64,000 bases of DNA from Phycisphaera sp. (GCA_016125285.1 WGMA01000051.1:54169-118168), one strand, 5' to 3'. Shown: positions 54,201-57,124, counted from the first letter of the stretch. Numbers and translations are program-made. The notes: a model not told the origin generated them from the sequence alone.

Positions 54201-57124
54201 TAGTTGCCGCCGTAGCGGAGGTCGACATGCTCGAGGACGCTGTCGGTGTTGGCGCTCAGGAACTGAATGTTGTCCCAGTCGCCGCGCACGGGCGCGACGG
54301 CGCCGTCGTGGAAGGTATCGCCGAACTCCGTGTCGTCGCGGCGCGAGGTGAACACGATCGGCGAGGCGAGCGTGCCCACCGCGTTGAGCGTGCCGTTGAT
54401 GTCGAAGCCCTGCGCGTTCTCGAGCTTGATCACCACGCCCGGCAGAACCGTCAGCGTCACGCCGTCGGGCACCGTCACGTCGCCGCCGAGGATGTACGGC
54501 ATCGTCGTGACGTTCCACGTGCGGCTCGCCGGCAGCGTGCCGCCATCCACATACAACGCCTCGATCCCGTTGTTCAGACCCGTGATCTCCGTGAGCACCG
54601 GGTCGGCGTTGAAGCTCATCGACAGCGGAAGCACGCGGGCGTCCTCGATGTGGACGGTGTCGATGATCGGACTGCCGGAGTTGATGCGAATACCCGAGTC
54701 GTTCGCGTCCGTGATCCGCACGTCGCGGATCGTCGGCGAAGCGGACGTCATTTCGATGACCGGCCGGTAGCCGCTGCCGTTGTTCGGGTTGTAGAAGTTG
54801 CCGCCGTAGCGGATATCGACGTGCTCGAGCATCGACGCGTCGGACCCCGCGTTGAACAGCAGCCCGTACCAGTCGCCCGCGACGGGCGCGCTCGCCGAGC
54901 CGTCGCGGTTCGAGTCGCCGCCGACCGTGTCGTCGCGCGTGCTGGTGAACGTGATGGGCTGCATCGCGCCGCCCTGCGCGATCAGCGTGCCGTTGAAGTT
55001 GAACTGCACGCCGTTGCCCAGCTTGATCACCTGCCCCGGCACGATCGTCAGCGTCGTGGCGCCCGGGACCGTGAGGTCGGCGGAGGTGATGATGACCGGA
55101 AGACCGCCGAAGTCCCACGTGCGGTCGCCGTTCAGCGTGCCGCCGTCCTGGAAGTAGCCATCGAGCCCCGTGCTCGCCGCCGAAAGGTCGACCAGCGTCG
55201 GGTTCGTGCCGATCTGCCCGTGAAACGCCGCGTACCGCCCGCGTGAGACCGACACGTTCGTCAGCGTCGGCGCCGAGTCGCCGACGATGTCGACGCCGTA
55301 CCCGTCGGTATCGGTGATCACCACGTCGGTCAGCGCGACATCGGCGTTGGCCAGTTCGATCGCCTGCCTGAAGCCGCTGCCGTTGCCCGCGTTGTAGAAG
55401 TTGCCCGCGTAACGCACCTCTACGTTCTGCAGCATCGACGCGTCGGAGCCGTCGTTGAACAGCAGCCCGTGCCAGTTGCCCGCCACGGGCGTGGTCGCCG
55501 ATCCGTCGACGTTCGAATCGCCGCCGGCCGTGTCGTCCTGTGTCGAGGTAAAGACGATCGGGTGCGCCGCATCGGTCACGGCGGTGAGCGTGCCGTTGAG
55601 ATTGAAATCCACCCCGTTGCCGAGCTTGATCACCTGCCCCGGCACAACGGTCAGCGTCGTCATCGCCTGAACCGTGATATCGGCGGACGTGATGATGACC
55701 GGCAGGCCGCCAAAGTCCCACGTGTGATCGCCGCTGAGCGTGCCGCCCTGCTGCTGGTAACCGTCGAGCCCGGTGCCGGTCGCCGCGAGGTTGACCAGCG
55801 TGGGGTTCGTGCCGATCTCGCCGTAGAACGCGCCGAATCGCGCGCCGTCCAACGACACGTTCGTCAGCACCGGAGCCGAGTCGCCGGTGATGCTGATGGC
55901 CGTCGAGTCGGCGTCCGACACCGTCACGTCGGTGAGTGTCGCGTCGGCGTTCTCGATCAGGACGCTCTGGCGATAGCCGCTGTTGTTGCCCGGGCCGTAG
56001 AAGTTGCCCGCGTAGCGGACGTCGACATGCTGGAGCACCGACGCGTCGGCGCCGTCGTGCAGGATCAGGCCGTGCCAGTCGCCCGCGGTTGGCGCCGACG
56101 CCGCGCCGTCGGCGTTGCTGTCGCCCCCGGCCGAGTCGTCGCGGTACGACGTGAAGACGATCGGGTCCATCGCGTCGCCGACGGCGTCGAGCGTGCCGAA
56201 GAAATCGAACTGCACGCCGTTGTAGGACTTGATCACCTGCCCGGCGACAACGTCGAGCGCCACGCCGGAGTTGATCGTCACGTCGCCGGTCACCATCGCC
56301 GCGAGCCCGCCGAAGTCCCAGGTGCGGTTCGCAGAGATCGACCCGCCGTTCAGCCGGTAGCCGTTGAGCCCGCTGCCGGACGCCGCGAGCCCGGCGAGCG
56401 TCGGCGCCGCGGCGATGTTCGCCTCGAAAGCGTCCGTGCGCGCCGCGTCGACCGCCACGTTCGTCAGCGTCGGCGCGCCGCTGTTGATGTGCACGCCGTC
56501 GTTGTTGACATCGTGGACGTACACATCGGTGAGCGTGATATCCGCGTCGTTGATCACGATCGCGTCGCGGTATCCGGAGTTGTTGTTCGGCCCGTAAAAG
56601 TTGCCCGCGAAGCGCAGCTCGACGTTGGACAGGATCGACGCATCCGAGGTGTCGTTGAAGACGATCTGCTCCCACGCGCCCGCCACGCCCGTCGACATCC
56701 CGGCGCCCGACACGTCGGCGCCGACCGTGTCGTCGCTGGAGGACGTGAAGATGATCGGATCGACGCCGGTGCCCTGCGCGTCGAGGATGCCGTTGACCAC
56801 AAGGCCCACGCCCTGGTCGGCTTTGACAACCGTGCCCGCCGCCACCGTGACCGTCACGCCGTCGTTGATCGTCACGTCCGACGTCAGCTCGACGGTGCCC
56901 ATCCACGTCTGATCCGACGAGATCGCGCCGCCGACGAGCATCGGATCGCCCGACAGCAGCAGCCGCGGCTCCAGCGTCTCCAACTCACGCCACAACCGCG
57001 GCGGCGGCGGCGCGGTCGGGTCACCACGCAGCACCTCCATCCAACGGCGCAGCGCCCGCTTCAACCGACGCGGCGCGCGACGCAGCAGCCCCTCCAACAA
57101 CCTCGATTTCTCAGCGCTCCCCAT
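24281..57124 (-). CDS. giant LEPR-XLL multidomain surface protein (10,947 residues)
   Basis: One uninterrupted frame of about 32.8 kb encoding a predicted protein above 1 MDa. Residues 1-50 are strongly basic and are followed by the LEPR-XLL segment (ETLEPRLLLSG, 51-59), typical of planctomycete extracellular giants; there is no classical signal peptide. Domain order: seven beta-helix units (67-1529), five Big_5-like domains (1530-2095), about 14 CARDB (2097-3957), PPC-like and IPT domains (3957-4148), an unclassified region (4149-4802), a propeller (4804-5058), about nine He_PIG/cadherin-like domains (5282-6142), RHS/YD (6339-6599), dockerin-like (6724-6780), Big_2-like (6879-6949), YVTN propeller (7409-7782), alternating PPC/CARDB (8542-9380), metzincin-like segment (9442-9659), seven tandem-95 domains (9856-10499) and a C-terminal solenoid (10502-10947). 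Adhesin or scaffold function is inferred. The ATG follows GAGG/AGGGG. Confidence 0.93.
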   Translation of the reverse strand: MGSAEKSRLLEGLLRRAPRRLKRALRRWMEVLRGDPTAPPPPRLWRELETLEPRLLLSGDPMLVGGAISSDQTWMGTVELTSDVTINDGVTVTVAAGTVVKADQGVGLVVNGILDAQGTGVDPIIFTSSSDDTVGADVSGAGMSTGVAGAWEQIVFNDTSDASILSNVELRFAGNFYGPNNNSGYRDAIVINDADITLTDVYVHDVNNDGVHINSGAPTLTNVAVDAARTDAFEANIAAAPTLAGLAASGSGLNGYRLNGGSISANRTWDFGGLAAMVTGDVTINSGVALDVVAGQVIKSYNGVQFDFFGTLDAVGDAMDPIVFTSYRDDSAGGDSNADGAASAPTAGDWHGLILHDGADASVLQHVDVRYAGNFYGPGNNSGYRQSVLIENADATLTDVTVSDADSTAISITGDSAPVLTNVSLDGARFGAFYGEIGTNPTLVNLAATGTGLDGYQQQGGTLSGDHTWDFGGLPVIITSADITVQAMTTLTVVPGQVIKLGNGVDFNLNGTLTAVTDAAHPIVFTSTQDDTAGGDSNVDGSATTPVAGNWHGLLFNDGSDASMLQNVEVRYAGNFYNAGNGSGFRQAIELANADVALTDVVITDTDGYGVDIVGDSAPTLTNVSVSRGRYAAFHGQIGTNPTLVDLSAASTGLDGYFQDGGTLNGDRTWDFGGLPVIITSADLTVPGATTLTIVPGQVIKLGNGVQFNFNGTLIAQGGAMQPITFTSTRDDTVGGDSNRDGSASAPVAGDWYGLLFNAGSDASMLEHVDIRYGGNFYNPNNGSGYRPVIEMTSASPTIRDVRITDANDSGIRINSGSPIIDTVHIEDARVLPLSMSFNADPVLTEITGLNNGIEALYVDGGTLPASRTWNVTTMPYILGGDVTVPDGVTLTVLPGVVIKLENAQGFDINGTLNAVGTLASPIVFTSRRDDTEFGDTFHDGAVAPVRGDWDNIQFLSANTDSVLEHVDLRYGGNYYSPNNGSGYVGVIDIDASSPVFRNVRITEGNSTGVNIDGGTPVFEQLTVMNSDGNAFVQQLAGNPSYDGVIAMDNGADRVLLASGTLPEDRTWDFSGIPVETTGDITVASGRTLTIVPGQVIKLGNADNLTINGTLDAVGTADMPIIFTSYRDDSAGGDSNNDGSATGPTPGDWYGLIFNSGSDASVLQHAEVRYGGNYYGPNNGSGYQEAIGLNGSAATIADVLVDQSNNVGISISSGQPTLTRVDIENARVEPIHAQIAADPVLSDITALSNGVDGYTLQAGTFPDSRHLVALPIPYIAQGDLTVSAGDTLTIDPGVVFKFGTADDLTINGTLDVNGTSGDHVIFTSYNDDSALGDTFNDGNTTPNRGDWHTVQINGSGAATLDGLEIRYAGNYYGPNNGSGFDGSLIVYGTTTANDLTIRDSDSRGVWVRNGTTFTLTGGLLTDGDGTLLDVDNGSAIVMDTGFFDAPTGVQVDNGEFANVVNSAFDGLTTAFNHDGTDPLNAVAEGNWWGDPGGPNDPSALDGRVNNNPAGQSVSDHVDYDNFLTAPPTLPFGPTVAAYSPTLSNTAVASIDVTFSHLLDLSTFTVDDVSVSGPQAINAASVTHVSGTTYRITFDSPLAAPGVYTVSIGPDVASAAGFRMDIDRDGIDGEAVDDVFDAVVTIDTTGPRVTAHTPSGTEPVAVNHVDVTFSEAINPASFTPADVAIAGPNGAVQTLSVQKLSDTQFRIGFVAQTTNGSYTLTIGPNVTDLAGNAMDQDTDGTSGEATDDQAVVGFDVQRQPIRIVAQDPTGLVANAIGAIDVTFSVPILAASFTASDVRLLGPLGYVNIIDVTQVGSTDTYTIAFDPITSEGDYTLYVGPDITDSVGVLMDQDSDGQPGEPEDRYTSTFALDGVGPAVTAQSVNGVVAAPVSYFDLTFSEPLNAASFTPVDVVLTGPLGAIAVTSIESIAADRYRVHFPMQTQGGDYSFVIGPFVTDLAGIPMNQDGDTVDGEAVEDVYTGGFTIDATAPFVVSTDPAVGVEGALSQVSIELSEPINAATFTAGDVTLTGPGGAIVVTFVTQVDPTHFTVGFPTQTTPGVYSFSVGPDITDLAGNPLNQDGDNVYGEPEDAYAFDLTIALPDLTVDSHTLPADGFAGDPLSFTVTVRNTGGAAAVAPWVDRVTLSSDAFYNNLDDVLLANVTQSMDVAVDGTYTINVSGMIPFGLDGAMTVFVKLDSGGALLEASEANNLVALPFDVMFAPPPADLVVDAVTIPGSAITGASIDVMWRVSNNGTAATNVGAWTDRVYLSTDDAFDGGDTLLGSFAHTGGLDAADTYTQSQAVALPQGLAAGQYHVFVETDVFNQLDEPAAEDNNVGRSLAPIDVTLAPVPDLVVTTVSGPGSAIVGQTIQLAWTVMNDGGAAAASPWTDRVYLSLDGTLNGATQVGTLTSDASLADGDTVNRTLDVTVPALADGDYFVVVVTDANDDVFERDMEGNNTTASAGTVSLMHPNLVVDTVGVPAGAQSDQTINVTWTGHNAGSGATPGDTWVDRVFLSTDATLDGGDTQLGELTHTGVLASGGTYNAGLDVTLPHGIEGDYFVIVLTDAGDAVMEVGGEGDNATASATLPVTLAPYADLTVTQVVAQSLVVGDPVDLTVGWTVRNDGTGMGDVGQWIDRVVLSTDGTFGNGDDLIIGAYTHTGLLPVGGQYTDNRIIQLPAATQGRFTLFVVTDATDVVFEHVDAASNVGHPGHPVDIVTQPYADLQVDLVTTDATGLSGSPINVGWTVTNNGIGNTNTGSWTDRVYITSDPTGQTGRVQIGSFSHSGVLGVGASYSRNVQVTLPSNASGEQYIVVKTGGPFEFVYTDNNDRVGGPVDVTLVPPPSVDLDALSITGPATGRDNESVDVTWTVINNGPDSLPEGAAWNDTLYMAPNGNFADAIALGTFRRAQGLGAGLSYTRTESVKLPLHMQGLFQFFVKTDVSGQVAETNESNNVMASGGLTLSLQSRPDLQITMGQAPAQVTGGGVIDVFWTVTNLGSAATPTGGSRWQDAVYLSFDTQLDGGDKLLGRIDNVSALDIGEAYSSTSNFVVPATYAGNVYVLVKADDRNVVDEFPQEANNVLALPLAVNVAPVPPPDLVVQSVQPPVEAFDGSTITVRYSVANLGAGITSPGSWTDQVWLTRGVDRPNPMRGDIRLGSFGHSGALDVGESYDNAVSVRIPSQLTGQFYITVFTDPNDRVYENTFDVNINPDAPNDLDGNNFKASPISVLLQPAADLEVTDVSAPLSARGGDEVTIDWTVANNGANPTDRDTWADAIYLSTDDDLFDGQGSSVLVFATPHLGTLNPGDSYSETATFTLPPSAEGMYFIVQTNADPKLALTDDDLFLQDVEAIVARAQAALDQTPINQLTRNDILAILRGPESKPRTVFEGPLTDNNTRAAMSDVTDRVADLVVTNVTVPATQFSGEPINVSWTVRNEGSDAVWAGTTQWTDYLFVSPDPTFIPSRASFVGTAVHLQGGAFNPGDTYTNSTTISLPAGVDGTYYVYVYSDIAVGRYGPSFAAPSAGAFPDWPQTFRQRVWEQPDKLNNGNKASLAVTYREPDLVVDALTIPATGDSGQMLQVDWTVLNDGTRATRVDRWYDRVFISTDPSLDEYDAEVGAVLHKGVLNEGDSYDVTADIRLPDNISGDFYIILYSDSPVAATGYTTLPYPEASGPARLSLGGSSPGAVREYRDEDNNTATGTITVTAVPPPDLRVTSVTAPTNATVGQTFEVMWEVTNTGVGDVPDRQGEWVDRVYLSRDAYLDVRGDHLLGTFKHVGGLAAGDSYALTEDFRIPRGLTGPYYVFVLTDAPDGPRPRGYVIEPDEANNATASDVPMLIELPPPSDLQVDSITAPASAMVGDQVTISWQVSNHGVEPASGVWADSVFLSLDGVWDLGDPLIGSVEFSPQTLSNGQSYMAQITATMPVGLPDSYRVIVRTDIFDDIYEGSDNANNATASADTLDLTVPELTIGVALNDTISQGESRLYRVSTAARQTLRIDLDSSGDGANELYARYEALPSTLAFDAAFEGRLQADQSLLIPATEDGDYYVLVRSQSGAADTPITLNATLIPFGITDVTPDIGGADRYVTTTIRGAQFDPAAIVKLVRPQFGEFEPVNYEVVDATEIRAIFDLTDAPVGLYDVVVTNPNGAEARVPYRYLVQTPEPLDLTVGLGGPSSIQLSSTGFETALYGVSLLSLTNVDTPYVHLSFGVPRLPNTAESLIPGERLVFRTNFVGDPDVAGVSFADLDPVVNLDGVLTAAGFNLDLPTQGFAAQSFNIEVYPELKAILEENPDFLKTLFDFELEELSFDFYIYAAATPVTADEYVQMQTDEALSIRDAILADADNAPRSLVQAADDADLWVDLYLTSLEDLGLLRPEDTPPPLRDLAEFDNIITIISSGLLNTDAGSAVLGPDDDPDAFFEQVRTWFGHDPDAYGSSDIPDLTQYDLGLSHETHSEAFTIHVGVDDFVDLTEVVSVANPNLTDYFNVSASTAGTARITGPNGVGDDQFVPLGAALPYTVSLQQPGDATGPARELRIVEQVDADLDIRSFRLGDLTIGDTILDIPERGAFTGEFDLTDSLGFVLQVNAGLDVNTGIATWLLRAIDPETGLLVSDPGVGILQPGQTATVGYTIAANPDAATGDVIDATARGFINSGTPVDTNVVSRTIDAVGPTTTYSVTAMGGGMFTVDWAAVDDPFGSGVRDSTVFASVDGGAFFTALRRSTEHSYVFNSGGSNDVSFVVLSSDAAGNVEAAPDGVLLPAYNPVFNVGTLPQAPKADPTPLPLADPSGVGPVNPLFIQAQLRVPATLSQSTPTVFDRVFEPFTASAFATGITMSGGDIGPLGIAFDPSGDVLISGSAGRNSLWRFGPTGGAAGTPLSVLDTPIYDMTYDAFGQLWATTGGAALVQLDPLNGQVLQSFGEGVALGVAADPNSSMLYVSTGGGVQTFDTMTQTFSPFAPTRVDGLAVNPADGTLWGVSWPDDGQVVRFDSRGRAQVMLELDTPADALAFGAAGLLFVSHDDGELTMVDLASLESIDLAIGGGRGDFLHVGPDGSLYVTQSDRVDVVFPIRAPGVIATTPTPGGSAGRHISSATVVFDAAMFAASSTDPASVTNVDNYALIDMSTGSGVDISAAIYDATSRTVELLFEPLLPDHYMLEVMPTLASDFGVPLTEAVTAEFDVLDDATADLPAAFDNTRVDRGDATVSFDVTVANTVGFDLVGPLRVVFDDLPAGVTLLNADGTDAGGSPYIELLPEGDTLTAGDTTTPVTVTFSDPDATPLDFTARTLAAVANNLRPEVSSTPVTAALVGDEYAYDPVASDPDGVEVKYTLVRGPRDATIDVDTGQIRWTPTPADNAATPFELRVYDARGGFTRQRWTVDVDGVNTPPVLPPIPNQTLSEGGTLSLPIGAFDADGDDLFYFADNLPPGATFDPLNNTLRWSPDGLSAGRYGDVRVFASDGIATVGRSFEILVLDVNQPPEFDQPVDRVVQEGDTLVFQLVASDVDNKDTVTFSSMTMPLGMTLVPDTGSVFWTPGYDQRGTYDITFTASDGVNATTRTMSVEVVNANGPVDLGRDEAFAVFEGQTLNVVIPAVDPDNPSRTSILLPDGSREYSGSSAPLDWVYTSLPDGAAFDLDTGTLTWTPGYDQAGVYVIDFTATDDGDGTGFTTDDTVRLTITVNDDNGVPVVTAIPNTKVDVGDMLDIDVSASDPDAEPLVLTASGLPTFATFTDHGDGTGTIHVAPTIFDRGDFAVTIKATDTGNGVASKALTGTKSFVLSAESDDAPPVMAFVGDRVALFDQPITFTVSVSDLDQDPLTFSAMGLPSGATFTPTGVYGKAQFQWTPTAADAGLHTITLHVEDSGNGGIASPMSDEMTIDVDVRGTNASPVLLPVGAKQVAEGQPLTIQLAATDADNDTLTYTAGTLPRGATFDAETGAFHWTPDLLQAGSYVVRLGATDGSASDHEDVTITVANTNQAPSLTPVPNLLAVEGVAMSFTIVGGDLDGDKIAYSVVGQLPTGAKFDPSTQTFRWTPGYSQAGLHTVTFQVADPSGLTAQTTAKIQVLNTNRPPELTRLSGHVALVGQSFQLDVNATDPDLGDTLSYSAAGLPFGATLDPDTGVLDYTPLGTQVGDHDIRIDVTDGNLTTSRTLLLVVSHEPILPDLTVVLTPSFPVAVGRSVLVHPIASGVADIGTVTLTIDGVPRTLDAFGRASFKPSTPGHHTAVATATDIDGNVTVKSMDILVRDLTDVSAPVVTLSMPDDGAMINAAVDVVGTISDSNLNDYTLTVTPFGGGETMQLAYGTANVVGGVLANIDPAALPNGAYELTLTARDIAGRTTTTTRLVEVNTAVKSASFDHTATDLSVDLGGVTIDLTRMYSSLDAMMGGVAGLGWTIAGVEPHVATDVMPTGREANGLYNPFEQGTRLYIDTPDGQRAGFTFTPLAEQVAGQTVYRPAWTADAGGTYQLDSAYALLQRVGDKYYQLATGLPYDPASGRFTGFDYTLTAGDGTRYDYDTADGLRQITTPGDERVIWSDSGAIGPDGSRIGFEQDRDGRYTVATAPDGSRILYDYDDTGRLTSVVNLSAGQRTFFGYDGDTAHLTVVAGPDAPSSTLVTYDTDGAFVSADTIDTLLGGTREFLGVVDTQAATAGQTTLSGFTLTTGELATSAMGRVTLGVQVVGQGGFVAAAPTVNGVTPTLSRTEATGGVGLFTLDHAGPFVVQVDADTPPDAGDFDIELYLPGDVDLDGDVDGADEAAFMTALGMSSGDAGYALSADADRDGDVDLDDRQYLLSNFGFIANRAPTASDDMGQTLSGVPISFDLTDLAADADGNALGFVIDDVSNGTVQLANKGRTAIFTPAAGFDGVATFTYRADDGALASSPATVTIDVSALAFAHLRLAQRDLVIAPGGSAELTVLAELDDGSLVELPPSLVSFASTDTDVVVVSEAGTLFAVGDGTATITITGQGRLAATPVTVGDLPDVGDLEYFPLTYTLASGGDTRQFIVRELQPDFTVLDRSSSADGATYYVGNALVGSINADGLFTSAATGQTLVTTIYQGRSYVAPLTVMTPTMGATMVTADGALASNADGYTVAVGAGALPDGTMIEVTTAMENELPMALPDGFSFGGGVHVDFSGEETDLGAAISAPAPMGSNPGDPIFLMRPGKVLENGVLVDAWEIVDRMVVDGSGMAHSTSPPYPGVNTSDLFVLATPSLLTLSFSLASMKDRAGTVVVDPENGARYYTVPGFLFDVYLPVFSDVPASLVLQKFSPQGLTESVTQEINVNAGDVLTVIRDVDDPPFVLDAANVSQMSLAFEQTDSGYAPVLTLTGQRFDSINGYDTTVTFYPRSRVPAGFAPENIPPDVGITVMPYSVTPGEIKLIVPPTVALGASTLRVDRAVEEFVQEAGRDPMLVPTVREGNVLDVTLSSPFFTYVVNSGVDGAGNGSLGVIDTQFGAPGLIGRIPVGGGPTDVAVSPNGRFAYVTNTSEGSISIIDTVSLQEVDLDPDTPGIQRILTPGGNPFYIAIHPSGAFGFATDRDSGNVWQFGTDPTDPFTRYATPAVISGDTYVTGLTGLSFSQDGDLLYVASPGRASFAGRDDLRLPGYVFVYDYKARETDAVVQVNTKPFGVTTSPVPGQPYIAVAVRGSEATGVTFINTNNLTTKTLQTRLRSEEPGIALQFLSSIFDLNPNQRGDKVQQPSYLFDINSAESITFTDDGSLAFVLFNNTFHVGDPSRDPFLGGGGNIGVILDPFGPKPKFVAATRQYPLSFPDDISLDASGRYLMASFKGNNVVRAYDIYQIQAAIKLLQKYNPKELENPSRPLEDIIAELGNITDPAAYIQQFRPDLVAGALADRQARLFEDFAFTLNDPNAPFLTEIATGRLPSGIARGPDAQPDLIATEAVIEEANSVGQDSRLTVRYVITGPTSDPFTVTIYRSPDQIVDTGLNSDLIVASQRITRTEDLKPGAHLLTFNHLLPATEDFYLVKLDTGGDSDTGEITEFSEDNNTAVFVVPPVGVTAQFDGDKKLEVFGQYIEGVHFDDLFTIKYEPEVRDKVKSVRVLINGDPVEFVGPNAGGFFRQKIDPGMLPMGESVMTVTGLDANGNVIVPARQYTLNVIPVPTWLMSSGDLNVDIKFDTARGTYTINRQDFLVDLDPIVLPAQFPFGGGEETKIKVGVQTSFDYSLEGKASNQAMGPTFRTFVFGQLMPFPFTGAIPLRALDDPEISKLLMANALVSSSFTKIEDLNKKGTKLNVITDIDEAGNAVRSDIPLDPKSFSEFFKNVSLNNEIDSLQNAVHSLEPTRVSKPTFKLSKPAISGDLKMLNIDDKLMLMPGGGISATVTFAASVSASFQKLLASGRVGPIPVDARLIAEAAIKASLAVTVGYGPVGTGASATLGGKLSTKLSGSIEGSAKLQGNVAFGAASLTAALNASIGFTLTGSTDGTPQPPVMFPASITFAVTNDVLGGLIPGTNRTLIEDKIFDSPNVIDPKTWKWFEVGGDVARLMMPPMTMMLSSSLGVPGGTAPIEFIDPDPLIDFNASLLESLLIAGSAADDDVPAGAIDLGGVQGTATVSDTLEDSGDEDWIRFNLLDRARQTDTLTFTTADTDADLQLALYDDALTFYGDAVVNNGMASISLENLPAGRYFARVLGTFDAATVDYDLTVTGPGSALPNLVGEIHLTSDRIYVGQLVPIEYTVTNVGGSVAKAGIARLVRSRDDVIDANDANLVSPALLQIPALNPGESFTATAFVANPSEILGTAYLGLVVDPRNRTKESSEFDNEYLVAVSLELPPDRYEPNDAARNPTELGGLYHTISETGLNLASPGDDDVFRFYLATDGTAADQVTVSTDEGLGHVVIDVLDENERVVRSSYDTSLFEDAGAGVDTLSLADLPAGLYFLRLTTLDDRAVHYNLTIDAASRSGVELTTDLFLASDALVPTLDNHVQLRVANFGSTPAFNVAVQLELVDGMGAATPLGAAAIIPSLAVGELREMVLAVDPAGTPVGDYTLRVTVDSAGAFAESNEDDNVLERPVRVTRTPDAMEIDNARDGFVELDLVRGAESIMNLNLHDRFDVDRFLFRLGATGQPGDRIDVLFAHAQGDIDAYLYDPQGQEIATGLSMTDNETLSLDGLPAGLYTLVVSTPDQTEGTFDYAIDFTAPDAAGPNLVVESVRIDDQRVMSGGTLDATAQIVNLGDAASGGFNAQYALSDDEVYDAGDMLIGSPFAVSSISAGQTSTDVRAVTLPGGLDAGRRYLILVADIDDGVAETGETDNTALVPIAVLPPADVNESNDTRATATPVTFIDGLFEQTGLNISPGDVDVFAFTLVATGGPDDVAAVSFSTIEGNLDIELTDASGAVLRLSKTARPVEEVSLAGLTAGTYYLVVHGANSVSDISTNYTVMIDPAMAPAGQPLQTAGPIAPAPPLDPFTPTSAGDASTGGGVDDPTSTVAIPAATGDTSDASLAAALPSLITVSASLWRQVLDGAAVPQIDFAVADLPAGQLALATVTRYDAAGRPVGGRIVVDVDGNGRGWYVDDTPLDADGFIVGTDGGQSVASADSTAAGRYDLLSVVLHETGHLIGFSPAFAGFAAIVDVNADGSASIDTPDGAVPLSRSRDHLRSDVLPNDLMNPLLSPGTRRLPTALDGVILDEAWAAALARGNRDAIDLTGDASQLSGAGVMFTMLADAAMQDLADPPTGLINGGFDVSDPQSPAIGWDVFGNAVINLSRGELTEGGLLFSDFSQTFVLPTGATTLTFTLTVDSLGGGGALPPDALEVALIDPVTGNPLTSTAPGLTATDALLNVRADGRAAFADVVTITGAGASGDTIAFATPLTVTVDVSGLAADTVASLYVDLVGFGSADSSVKLDSFAFDTPDGPPVANDDSVTTAEDTPLDIDVLGNDFAATGLTLSITGSTDPSHGSIVINGDGAITYTPDADFHGVDVFTYTIDDGQMRSDTGTVSVTVTPVNDAPVAADDEANTQQGVAVTIDVLANDSDVDVDPLSIESFTQPAGGVVTDNGGGQLTYTPSNGFSGVDTFTYDVSDGAGGVATATVTVQVGEPQSPVAVNDTATTDADMPVTIDVLSNDSDPQGDPLTVESVSDPANGSAVINGDNTITYTPDMGFAGDDTFTYTINDGAGHADTATVVVTVNPTNESPDAVDDIATTDEDTPVVIDVLANDTDPQGDTLAVQSVTNPMHGYATINTDGTITYTPDVDFNGVDMFTYTINDGAGHTNNAIVVVTVNPVDDDPTPGDDSTMTDEDTPVTIDVLTNDTDPQGDTLSVESVSDPAHGSTAINPDGSITYTPDADYSGVDSFTYTVNDGAGHTGSATVTVAISPVNDDPTAIDDATTTNEDTPVDIDVLTNDGDVDGQTPTVDAVTQPTHGSASINPDGSIRYTPATDYNGADTFAYTITDGVGGAATATVNVTVNAVNDNPVAVDDEASTQESTPVVIDVRANDSDVDGQPLFVQDTTDPDHGSIVVNGDNTITYSPDAGFSGFDTFTYTISDGAGGADDATVTVHVSPSGQMIIFGDNAPARRLLFTDFDGTQVQMTLIGATATAVVQGDDVNVEFIRNTLVVTAAGGVGVSTLAITSTSANARLFVRTRGGDGDVDVHDIDITGAFGLINAPRMNITGDFTAERGLAMMFVGDINGGGQQTLLIGSDPTNPRRSLVFRAGVVVDASIDSDTPLRLVRVTAWYDADGTPDVIAAATLGVLETTGFYRRASSGVFQADVDLSGDGSGAPALGRAVIRGPLSDADWNVADGAVALMLQRVDGLRLDVDGELRVLQAAGDVTRLDLTAQRMRQMVMAGDLVDSRLDLLAEADPDGPPVTALDSARVFGEMRGSSLRTRADIAFVFANAMIDSDLLAGLDEGVEGLPDAPGDFDTLATIRAVQVGRGRGGHFEASRIAAASIGRASISGVDSDNEGTPFGVATQSFGQIDVQTTSGSRVRLRRPIDIELASFDEDFVVRIV
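25626..27560 (-). repeat. seven tandem-95 type Ig domains
   Basis: Seven repeats of about 92 residues open with VAVDDxATTxEDTPVxIDVLxND and close with GxDTFTYTIxDGAGG. Corresponding DNA around 26379-26430 and 26659-26710 is almost identical, suggesting recent expansion. Confidence 0.9.
28150..28800 (-). other. metzincin-like metallopeptidase segment with altered zinc site
   Basis: The motif LSVVLHETGHLIGFSPAF gives HExxH at residues 9549-9553, followed by a NDLMNP Met-turn-like segment and RRLPTALDGVIL. The third zinc ligand expected at the end of HExxHxxGxxH/D is Pro here. His9593 (RSRDHLRSD), just before NDLMNP, could replace it. Activity is uncertain. Confidence 0.6.
28985..31500 (-). repeat. 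alternating PPC and CARDB domains in the giant protein
   Basis: Four pre-peptidase C-terminal (PPC) domains (for example SGDEDWIRFNLLD and SPGDVDVFAFTLV) alternate with three CARDB domains (for example PNLVGEIHLTSDRIYVG and PNLVVESVRIDDQRVMSGG). PPC domains are common next to secreted peptidases, and this block directly precedes the metzincin-like segment. Confidence 0.8.
33780..34900 (-). other. YVTN-type beta-propeller segment of the giant protein
   Basis: Blades contain IPVGGGPTDVAVSPNGRFAY, VTNTSEGSISIIDT and similar repeats, the pattern of YVTN/lactonase-like propellers. A second propeller-like region is at 41950-42715 (GPLGIAFDPSGDVLISGS). These are binding or structural modules here; no catalytic residues are recognised. 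Confidence 0.75.
36785..38115 (-). other. RHS/YD segment and dockerin-like EF-hand pair inside the giant protein
   Basis: From 38115 to about 37330 the protein has an RHS-like N-terminal block (SFDHTATDLSVDLGGVTIDLTRMYSSLD) and a few YD-type repeats (DGSRILYDYDDTGRLTSVVN). From 36955 to 36785 it has two EF-hand-like loops (GDVDLDGDVDGADEAAF and DADRDGDVDLDDRQYL) in dockerin spacing. There is no RHS cage length and no toxin domain. Confidence 0.75.
38700..41280 (-). repeat. about nine cadherin-like / He_PIG Ig domains
   Basis: Repeats of about 95 residues carry the pattern PPVLPPIPNQTLxEG, then ATDxDxDxLTY, LPxGATFDxxTGxFxWTP and GxYxVxFxATDG. They are putative calcium-dependent Ig folds, typical of surface stalks. 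Confidence 0.85.
45256..50837 (-). repeat. array of about 14 CARDB domains
   Basis: About 14 repeats of roughly 130 residues each open with PDLVVxxVxxP, carry INVxWTVxNxG and WxDRVYLSxD, and close with ExNEANN-like acidic turns. CARDB (cell adhesion related domain in bacteria) is a beta-sandwich. This is the longest single-family array in the protein. Confidence 0.88.
50838..52537 (-). repeat. five tandem Big_5/SbsA-type Ig-like domains
   Basis: Five repeats of about 113 residues each contain DVTFSEPINAASFTPADV-like strands and a recurring acidic loop, NQDGDxVxGExxD, that could bind calcium. They follow the beta-helix array directly. Confidence 0.85.
52540..56925 (-). repeat. seven tandem 600-bp units encoding beta-helix repeats
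   Basis: Units start near 56925, 56335, 55735, 55133, 54533, 53938 and 53340, a spacing of 590-602 bases (about 200 residues). Each begins with a TWDFGG-type segment, continues with LTVxPGQVIK and PIVFTSxRDD, and contains one copy of a GNFYGPNNGSGY-like motif. The last unit closes with GNWWGDPGGPND. The fold expected is a right-handed parallel beta-helix. Units 3 and 4 share WDFGGLPVIITSAD exactly, which suggests recent duplication. Confidence 0.9.
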